A stretch of 9,265 nucleotides of DNA from Victivallales bacterium. GTDB lineage: Bacteria > Verrucomicrobiota > Lentisphaeria > Victivallales > JAUVCU01. The stretch's first letter is position 1, and every line of letters begins with the position of its first letter. The notes under the pieces were generated by a model, which was not told the DNA's origin, searched no databases, and worked only from the letters and a program-made list of their open reading frames with translations. Both the position numbers and the translations under genes were made by a program. The stretch lies in the NCBI GenBank assembly GCA_029934175.1, contig JAOZMT010000007.1:8352-17616 (forward strand), read 5' to 3'. This document shows, piece after piece, positions 1-5,491 of this stretch.

Positions 1-39
1 TTTGCTTCTTCTGTTTTTTTATTTGCTTCTTCTGTTTTT
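1..39 (-). repeat. 21-bp tandem repeat encoding coiled-coil heptads (cut by window edge)
   Basis: Two adjacent 21-bp units start at positions 1 and 22 and share their first 18 bases (tttgcttcttctgttttt). Read on the minus strand they encode the heptad KTEEANK followed by KTEEA(N/K). A looser related stretch continues to about 60 (LEEEKV). The array probably extends beyond the left edge. Such in-frame 21-bp repeats lengthen a coiled coil by two helical turns per unit and can vary in copy number by slippage. Confidence 0.7.
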
Positions 40-1007
40 ACTTTTTCTTCTTCTAGTTTTCTTTTATCCACTTCTGCATCATAATGTAACATTGCAATAT
101 CATTTTCAAAGCCTATCTTAATATAATCTCTTTCATCATCCATCCATTTCTGAACTTGTTGATCGTGCAATTCTTCGCTTGTAATAAACTTTTTCTCTTC
201 TTCTGACAACTCTTCTTTACTTAACCTTTTTTCCATATAAAGACAATTTTCTTTAAATGTATCATCTTCTTTTAGTTCTTTAAAGTCACTTTTTTTATTA
301 TTTTTTTTACTTGACAATTCTGCAAATTTAAACCAATTAAAATATTTTTCATGCTTAGGGTTTTTGATAATATTTTTTTGACATGCGAAAATTAACTTAT
401 TTCTTGGAATAAAATCTAAGTTTTTCGAGTTATTTTTCAACTCTTTTATAATCTTATCTCTTTCTAATATAAGTTCATTAATATCCTTTCGCAACCATAA
501 AGTATTATTATTTACAAAATTAATAACACTATCGTGAGTCATAGAAAAAGACAAAAAATCGCCATCATGCCTAAGACTATCATCAACCATCCAAACAAGT
601 GTAACAACAGGATCGATTCTACGATAATCTTTAACTTCTAATTCTTCATTTGTTATAGAATCTTTTATTATTTTTTTTAAGGGTAAAGTCTCTAATTGCA
701 AAGCTGTATTTAAAGAATGATAAGTGTAAAATCTATGAATAACATCAGGTTTATACCATTGTTGCATATCAATAATAACATAAGCATTATCTATTTTACA
801 ACGAAAGTCAAATTCAACATATTTTGCATCATCAGTTATATAATGCTTGTCCTTTTCCAATTTCTCAATCTCTTGAATTTCAACATCCAAAAAATCTTCT
901 AAAAAACTTTTGGCTATTTTTAGATTTTCAAAAACCTTCTTGAAAAACCTATCTTGGTTTAATGAAGCCATATATCTTTCTAGCTCTATTTTCTTCTTTT
1001 CAGACAT
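1..1007 (-). CDS. Rpn family recombination-promoting nuclease / PD-(D/E)XK transposase-like protein, 3' end beyond window
   Basis: An uninterrupted minus-strand frame of 335 codons starts at ATG 1005-1007 and runs off the left edge, so the C-terminus is missing. The N-terminus (MSEKKKIELERYMASLNQDR) leads into a PDDEXK_2-type core. D67 lies in VEFDF and D80 in IIDMQ (80-82), matching the family's D...(E/D)xQ nuclease signature, with D replacing the commoner E. Then come W84-Y85, HRFYTYHS (about 95-102), and a later hydrophobic strand VVTLVWMVDDSL. From about residue 240 the protein is highly charged and helical, ending in heptads of the type KTEEANK, a coiled coil. Characterised Rpn proteins are DNA endonucleases that promote RecA-independent recombination; activity here is inferred. 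The start is fixed by a strong GGAGG site overlapping the lptB stop, so the gene is probably cotranscribed with lptB. Family call is fairly secure; biological role is unknown. Confidence 0.82.
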   Translation of the reverse strand, partial: MSEKKKIELERYMASLNQDRFFKKVFENLKIAKSFLEDFLDVEIQEIEKLEKDKHYITDDAKYVEFDFRCKIDNAYVIIDMQQWYKPDVIHRFYTYHSLNTALQLETLPLKKIIKDSITNEELEVKDYRRIDPVVTLVWMVDDSLRHDGDFLSFSMTHDSVINFVNNNTLWLRKDINELILERDKIIKELKNNSKNLDFIPRNKLIFACQKNIIKNPKHEKYFNWFKFAELSSKKNNKKSDFKELKEDDTFKENCLYMEKRLSKEELSEEEKKFITSEELHDQQVQKWMDDERDYIKIGFENDIAMLHYDAEVDKRKLEEEKVKTEEANKKTEEA

Positions 1008-1010
1008 TGT

Positions 1011-1019
1011 ATCCTCCTA
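1011..1019 (-). promoter_or_regulatory. Shine-Dalgarno site overlapping the lptB stop codon
   Basis: On the minus strand the sequence is TAGGAGGAT, followed by ACA and the ATG at 1007. The TAG is the lptB stop codon and also the first three bases of a near-perfect TAGGAGG ribosome binding site for the nuclease gene. This fixes the nuclease start and makes translational coupling to lptB likely. Confidence 0.75.
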
Positions 1020-1748
1020 CATTGTAAATGCTGGACCAAGATATATTTCTCTCGCCTTTTCATCATTAACAAGTTTATCACTAGTTCCTTCACATACGAC
1101 TTCTCCAGCTGCCATTAAATAGGCTCTATCTACAACTGATAATGTTTCACGAACATTGTGGTCTGTAATTAAAATACCTAAACCAGCTGCTTTTAAACTT
1201 TTTATAATTTGTTGAACATCATATACTGCGATAGGATCAACTCCACTAAATGGCTCATCTAACATTATGAAATCAGGCTCTGTAACCATTGCTCGTGTTA
1301 TTTCAAGTCTTCGTCTTTCTCCTCCACTTAATGTCATAGCCTTTTGTTTTGCTAATGGAGTAAGCTCTAAATCATTTAATAGTTTTTCTAAACGCTCTCT
1401 TCTCTCTTGTGCTGTAAGGTCTAGTGTCTCTAGAATAGCCATTATATTATCAGAAACTGAAAGTTTTCTAAAAATTGAAGGTTCTTGTGCAAGATAGCCA
1501 ATCCCTCGTCTTGCTCTTTTAAACATCGGTTGATGAGAAATATCCTCTCCTTTGAAAAAAACGGAACCTCCATTTGGTTTTATAAGTCCTGTTATCATAT
1601 AAAACGAAGTTGTTTTCCCAGCTCCATTAGGACCTAATAATCCAACAATTTCCTGCTTTCTTACATTGATCGAAACACCATTAACAACACGCTTCCCTCC
1701 ATACGCCTTTACTAATCCCTTAGCTTCTAATAAAAATTCTTCGCTCAT
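1017..1748 (-). CDS. lptB: LPS export ABC transporter ATP-binding protein LptB
   Basis: LptB is the cytoplasmic ATPase of the LptB2FGC complex, which extracts LPS from the inner membrane and pushes it along the periplasmic bridge. The 243-residue length is normal. Visible motifs are Walker A GPNGAGKTT (39-47), Q-loop Q88 in YLAQEPSIFRKLSV, signature LSGGERRR (140-147), Walker B FIMLDEP (160-166), D-loop GVDP and switch H197 in TDHN. The SIFRKLSV stretch after the Q-loop and the GVDPIAV and TDHNVRETL blocks are LptB-specific and separate it from the near relative LivF. The ATG at 1746-1748 is preceded by AGGAG (1754-1758) at 5-nt spacing. It starts 11 nt after the fusion gene's stop, and its own stop overlaps the next ribosome binding site. 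The partners LptF/LptG are not in the window. Very secure. Confidence 0.97.
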   Translation of the reverse strand: MSEEFLLEAKGLVKAYGGKRVVNGVSINVRKQEIVGLLGPNGAGKTTSFYMITGLIKPNGGSVFFKGEDISHQPMFKRARRGIGYLAQEPSIFRKLSVSDNIMAILETLDLTAQERRERLEKLLNDLELTPLAKQKAMTLSGGERRRLEITRAMVTEPDFIMLDEPFSGVDPIAVYDVQQIIKSLKAAGLGILITDHNVRETLSVVDRAYLMAAGEVVCEGTSDKLVNDEKAREIYLGPAFTM

Positions 1749-1759
1749 GATTTCTCCTA

Positions 1760-4549
1760 TTATTTTTTATCTACTTTTAAATTTGCTTCTGACTGTCCTT
1801 CAACAATAACATCTTCTCTATCTTTCCAAAGAGTAATTTTTTGTCCTTTGACACTTTCTGTTCCTCGAAATAAAACAGGATTTTCTGTCATTAAAATACT
1901 GCCTTCTTTTACATCATAAAATGCTCGCTCAGAGGTTGCTCTTTGTTGCCCCTTTACTTTGTCTTCAGCATTAAATAAATTTCTAACAACAAAAACATCT
2001 TTTACACAAAGAATTGTTTCTATTTCTTTAGACTTTTTTTGTTTTTTTGTTTTCTCATCAATTTTCACTATGTTTTTCAATTTAATATCCATTTTTTCAG
2101 CCGTTATAAGCCCCTGTGCATCTTTTGATATTACATTGTCTTTGCAAATAATTAAATTTTCATCTGCATAATAATCCATAAAATCAGCCGTTACAATTGA
2201 ACGAGACTTACTTTTGTCTTTTACTATTTCAAAAGTAGACTCATTAAACATTTCTAAACGACAATTGCCTACAGATTTTAATTTAACAACCTCTTTTTCC
2301 TTTTCCCAAAGAGTAACATGGTCTCCTAGCATTGTTTCATTTTCACTAATCACTTTCACATTTTCTTGCAATTCCATAATACCAGTTTTTACATTATAAT
2401 CCATAAATTCACTGTAAGCTTTTCGATTGTCTTTCTTCATATATGCTTGGCAATCTCCTACAACTTTAATCTTCTCTGCTTTTTTATCTTTTTCCCAAAT
2501 AGTAATGTGTTTACCTTTCAAAATATCTTCTTCTTTTGTTATAAATGGACTTCCTTCTTTTAAAATAACAATTCCAGTAGTCAAATCATAGCTCATATTA
2601 TCAGCTCCTGCTGTTCGGTTCTGACTTTTCACATCCATAAAACCATTCCTCAATACCTCAATTTTATTAGTTTCTCCGTTAGATTCCCAAGTTGTAATTT
2701 GCTCTCCTTTTAAAGTATCAAATCCTTGATAAACTATAGGTTTTTCAGTTAATACTGTAAATTCTTGTTTTAAATCATAAACAACCTTTCCTGCAAAAGC
2801 TTGTTCTTGTGGTTGTAATTTTGTTGTCATTTTTTTCATTATTCTAACATCATCCCAGCAAATAACCTTTGTAATTTCCTTTTTTGAACTACTTCCTTTT
2901 TTGGGCTTTTCTTGAACTAATCTATTTTCAACACCTTCAGCCTTACTATTTCTAGTTTCATTTTCTATATTTTCCTTTTTATCTTCAAAGAAAACTCGCA
3001 TTTCCTTACAGTCAATTGTTCCTTTTATATCTTCTGTAAATACATTTCCAACAAAGTCTGCTCTATTAATTCCTAAATTAAGGTCCATATAGTCAGATAC
3101 AACAATAGAAAACTTTTTGCCTTTTGCTTGCTCATCATCTTTTGAAATTTCCATATATGCATCTTCAAAAGATTCAATTCTATCTTGATTTTTCCAAAGA
3201 ACAAGTTTTTTTCCTTTCAATAAATCTCCACCTTTTAAAATATAAGGCTTTATTGTTAAAACAATTTTTTCAAGTTCTAAATCATAATCTGCATAACCCG
3301 CAATTGCTTTATCATTTGTTATTTTTAAATCTTTATCCTTTTGAACAATAACAACATCGCCTTTTGATACAATTCGACTTATTTTCTTTGCCATTTTAGC
3401 ATCCGAATCTATTTTTTCATCATCTGCTTTAAAATAAACCTCCATATAATCTGAATTTGTAACGCCTTTTTCATCTTCTGCAATCACATCTCCTTTAAAA
3501 ATAGCAATATCTTTTCCCATATTCAAATCCATAAAAACAGATTCTATTTCTAAAAATGAAATACTCCCTGTTTTTTTATTAACTTTTGCAATCTTCATAT
3601 AAGCATCATCTTGCGACTCAACTTTGTCATTGTCACGCCAAATTGTTAAAGTTTTTCCTTTAAGAATATCTTTTTCTCTATATGCAATAGGATTTTCAGT
3701 TAAAACAATTATTCCTGTTTTCAAATTATAATTAGCTTTCCCAGCTAAACTTTTTTGATTTTCTTGCTGGTCTGTATTTTTCTTTCTAATAATTTTTACA
3801 TTCCCAACGCAAATAGCTCTCGTCAATTCTTTCTTTTTGCTTTCATCTTTAATTTTTCCCGATGTGTCTTCTGTAAAAAGAGTCATCTTATCACAATATA
3901 CTAAAATATCCTTATCATCAACAACAACATTTCCTGTGAAAATGCAAGTATTCTCTTCCATGTTTGAAACTAAATGCTTTGATGTAATTCTCACTGGAGG
4001 TTCTTTTAAGTTTTTCTTAATACCTTCTGCTGAATCCATATCTTGCCTTAATGTAACTTGAACAGCTTTATGTATATTTATAATCTGACTCTTTGAATCT
4101 GCATCAAAACCTATACCATCAATATCCATAGTCAAAGAGCGAATGAAAACTTTATCTTTGCCATCAACCAATCTTGAAATCTTATCATATTTTGCAGTTG
4201 CAGTTTTTATAAACATTTTAGTGTAAACAAATCCCTTCCAAAATTCAACAACATTTTTAGAGTCTTCCTTTATATCATAAATATCAATTTTACTATTTTC
4301 TGTAATCTTTCCTAAGTCTTCTAAATCATCCTTTACATAATCTAAAATAACCTTCTTCATATTAATGAAAGTATCAATTGTTCTTGCTTCATCTCCGTAT
4401 AAAATATATTTTAATTTATTTGTTTTTTCATCGTATTCAGGAGTCTTGAAATTTTTAAAAACTCCAATCTGTGACTCTGCAATAATACTAAAAACACTAA
4501 TGAATAATAGTGTTACTATGAAATGTATTTTGATATTTGATTTTCCCAT
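1760..4549 (-). CDS. LptC-LptA (OstA) multi-module fusion, putative single-chain LPS transport bridge
   Basis: This 929-residue exported protein has a short basic N-terminus and a hydrophobic segment (about 9-23) that serves as a signal peptide or membrane anchor. Residues about 35-170 have LptC character: PEYDEKTNKLKYILYGDEA, a W104 strand region, and MDIDGIGFDADS before VQVTL, as in LptC's closing strands. From 188 on there are repeated OstA/LptA modules. The half-type with FxGNVxxxD...M appears four times, at about 203, 349, 498 and 799. The half-type ending DxLKGKxxTxW appears six times, at about 294, 442, 611, 675, 739 and 898. The protein sits exactly where lptC and lptA lie between kdsC and lptB in E. 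coli, and no separate lptC or lptA is present. I infer that it carries LPS across the periplasm in one polypeptide. It is far longer than LptA (about 185 residues) or LptC (about 190). Export and OstA family are secure; the LptC assignment of the N-terminus rests on motif resemblance and gene order. Confidence 0.85.
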   Translation of the reverse strand: MGKSNIKIHFIVTLLFISVFSIIAESQIGVFKNFKTPEYDEKTNKLKYILYGDEARTIDTFINMKKVILDYVKDDLEDLGKITENSKIDIYDIKEDSKNVVEFWKGFVYTKMFIKTATAKYDKISRLVDGKDKVFIRSLTMDIDGIGFDADSKSQIINIHKAVQVTLRQDMDSAEGIKKNLKEPPVRITSKHLVSNMEENTCIFTGNVVVDDKDILVYCDKMTLFTEDTSGKIKDESKKKELTRAICVGNVKIIRKKNTDQQENQKSLAGKANYNLKTGIIVLTENPIAYREKDILKGKTLTIWRDNDKVESQDDAYMKIAKVNKKTGSISFLEIESVFMDLNMGKDIAIFKGDVIAEDEKGVTNSDYMEVYFKADDEKIDSDAKMAKKISRIVSKGDVVIVQKDKDLKITNDKAIAGYADYDLELEKIVLTIKPYILKGGDLLKGKKLVLWKNQDRIESFEDAYMEISKDDEQAKGKKFSIVVSDYMDLNLGINRADFVGNVFTEDIKGTIDCKEMRVFFEDKKENIENETRNSKAEGVENRLVQEKPKKGSSSKKEITKVICWDDVRIMKKMTTKLQPQEQAFAGKVVYDLKQEFTVLTEKPIVYQGFDTLKGEQITTWESNGETNKIEVLRNGFMDVKSQNRTAGADNMSYDLTTGIVILKEGSPFITKEEDILKGKHITIWEKDKKAEKIKVVGDCQAYMKKDNRKAYSEFMDYNVKTGIMELQENVKVISENETMLGDHVTLWEKEKEVVKLKSVGNCRLEMFNESTFEIVKDKSKSRSIVTADFMDYYADENLIICKDNVISKDAQGLITAEKMDIKLKNIVKIDEKTKKQKKSKEIETILCVKDVFVVRNLFNAEDKVKGQQRATSERAFYDVKEGSILMTENPVLFRGTESVKGQKITLWKDREDVIVEGQSEANLKVDKK
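1775..3988 (-). repeat. Array of degenerate OstA/LptA protein modules within the fusion gene
   Basis: Residues 188-925 of the fusion fall into units. Three two-part modules lie at 188-320, 333-469 and 482-640. Two short second-half-only units lie at 647-704 and 711-767. A final two-part module lies at 785-925. Shared landmarks are FxGNV, a (K)K(E)(I/L)xxxxC/SxxxVxI strand, YDLxxGIxxLTExP and DxLKGKxITxW. Divergence is strong at the DNA level, so this is an old protein repeat rather than a recent tandem duplication. Module borders are approximate. Confidence 0.7.
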
Positions 4550-5037
4550 TTTCCTTGCTCCTTTAAAATAATTTCTATAATTTCCCTAACTGCTCCATAT
4601 CCTCCAGATTTCTCTGTGCATATATCGCAATAATCACTAACTTCTGACATTGCATCAGACACTGTAACCGCCAAACCAACTTTCCGTAAAACTGGAATAT
4701 CTATTAAATCATCTCCCATATACATACATTCTTCTGCTTGTATATTATATTTTGATAAAATTTCATCTATTTTGCCGCCTTTATCTTTTATATTTTCATA
4801 TAAAAAATCTAAATCAAGTTCCTTAGCTCGTTTTTGGTTGGCTTTTGAACCACGCCCAGATAGCAAACCTACTGTAAAACCTGCACGCTTCGCAAGTTTT
4901 AAACCATGCCCATCACGAGCATTAAAAAACTTAACTTCTTCGGGACCATCACTATAACCCATTCGAGCATCAGTTAAAACTCCATCGATATCAAATATCA
5001 TAGCTTTAACTTTTTTAACTTTTTCTTGTGTTTTCAT
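4516..5037 (-). CDS. kdsC: 3-deoxy-D-manno-octulosonate 8-phosphate phosphatase KdsC (HAD family)
   Basis: KdsC removes phosphate from Kdo-8-phosphate in the cytoplasm, giving Kdo for the LPS inner core. All HAD motifs are visible (numbering from the chosen start): DIDGVLTD with D16/D18, S60 in LLSGRGS, K86/K89 in DKGGK, and GDD (108-110) with D113. FNARDGHGLKL (38-48) is typical of the C0-type, capless KdsC. The frame is open to 5157, adding 40 residues, but that extension is unlike the family. Starting at ATG 5035-5037 gives 173 residues, the usual length, with an AGG about 10 nt upstream; ATG 5083-5085 is a weaker alternative. The 3' end overlaps the fusion gene by 34 bp in another frame and contains that gene's ribosome binding site. 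First gene of the minus-strand operon. Confidence 0.93.
   Translation of the reverse strand: MKTQEKVKKVKAMIFDIDGVLTDARMGYSDGPEEVKFFNARDGHGLKLAKRAGFTVGLLSGRGSKANQKRAKELDLDFLYENIKDKGGKIDEILSKYNIQAEECMYMGDDLIDIPVLRKVGLAVTVSDAMSEVSDYCDICTEKSGGYGAVREIIEIILKEQGKWENQISKYIS
4558..4564 (-). promoter_or_regulatory. Shine-Dalgarno site for the LptC-LptA fusion, inside kdsC
   Basis: The minus-strand sequence AAAGGAG lies 8 nt before the fusion's ATG (4547-4549), within the kdsC codons for KEQ near its C-terminus. It supports this start, with the signal segment intact, and suggests that translation of the fusion is coupled to that of kdsC. Confidence 0.65.
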
Positions 5038-5162
5038 TAATTCTTTACCTATCTTAATAAACTTACTAAATTTTATACATGCCATACAATATAATTCTTT
5101 TTTTTCAAAAATCAAGTCTATTAATGTTAAATAACTACTAAATAAGAATAGATGCAAGCAAA

Positions 5163-5192
5163 ATCATAAACTTTTTATTCATTTGTTTGCAA
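5163..5192 (-). promoter_or_regulatory. Possible sigma70-type promoter for the kdsC-lpt operon
   Basis: On the minus strand TTGCAA (5187-5192) is followed after 18 nt by TATGAT (5163-5168), each one or two bases from consensus. Transcription would begin near 5156, leaving a leader of about 120 nt before the kdsC ATG. In such AT-rich DNA, chance matches are common, so this is only a candidate. Confidence 0.35.
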
Positions 5193-5214
5193 TTTCAAAA
5201 AATAGAATTATATT
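5187..5214 (+). promoter_or_regulatory. Possible sigma70-type promoter for the rightward glycan operon
   Basis: TTGCAA (5187-5192) is followed after 16 nt by TATATT (5209-5214). Transcription would start about 28 nt upstream of the ATG at 5249. The -35 hexamer is palindromic and would be shared with the leftward candidate promoter. Weak evidence because the whole region is nearly pure A/T. Confidence 0.3.
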
Positions 5215-5248
5215 TATATAAAAATAATTATAAATAAAGAATAAAAAT

Positions 5249-5488
5249 ATGCGAACAGTAAAATTAAAACGAAAAAAAACGAGTCCTTCTAAAAAAGTTT
5301 TATATATCATTGGTGGAATTCTTTTAATGTGGGGAGTAATATCTTTTATTAGGTTTAAATATCAAAAAAAATATAATGGGAAAATCTCTGATTTAGGATA
5401 TTATCGTGAAAAACGGCAAGGTGGCGAATACAGTCCTCAAGATATTTCAGGCAAACGACTCTTTTTTTTCTTAACAAAAGGTTGGTAA
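5249..5488 (+). CDS. Small single-pass membrane protein, function unknown
   Basis: This 79-residue protein is not one I recognise. Its first 16 residues are strongly basic (MRTVKLKRKKTSPSKK), followed by one hydrophobic helix (about 18-35, VLYIIGGILLMWGVISFI) and a soluble tail rich in K, R, Y and G. The positive-inside rule argues that the N-terminus is cytoplasmic and the tail (36-79) periplasmic, although the tail is itself basic. The tail has several aromatic residues and ends FFFLTKGW. No clear Shine-Dalgarno lies before the ATG, only an A-rich stretch with AAAGAA. Only 3 nt separate its stop from the next gene, and the next gene's AAAAGG site (5476-5481) lies within its last codons. That arrangement supports it as a real, translated first gene of the operon. 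A role beside a glycan-building enzyme is inferred from position only. Confidence 0.65.
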   Translation: MRTVKLKRKKTSPSKKVLYIIGGILLMWGVISFIRFKYQKKYNGKISDLGYYREKRQGGEYSPQDISGKRLFFFLTKGW

Positions 5489-5491
5489 ATT

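Noticed and set aside
1..39. CRISPR-like direct repeats at the left edge
   Set aside because: The units abut without spacers and are in frame, encoding a coiled coil, so they are coding tandem repeats.
717..1122. Two plus-strand open frames (61 and 70 codons)
   Set aside because: They lie antisense to the nuclease gene and the 3' end of lptB, both of which have strong motifs and ribosome binding sites; their translations are low-complexity and resemble no family.
1267..1497. 76-codon plus-strand open frame
   Set aside because: It is antisense to the most conserved part of lptB and is explained as a shadow.
1959..4571. Several plus-strand frames of 60-75 codons (including 3124-3351 and 3837-4061)
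   Set aside because: They are antisense to the LptC-LptA fusion, are S/F/L-rich as expected from the reverse of K/E/D-rich codons, and lack ribosome binding sites.
5158..5248. Small RNA or riboswitch in the divergent spacer
   Set aside because: The sequence is almost all A/T with no stable stem or conserved aptamer pattern visible.
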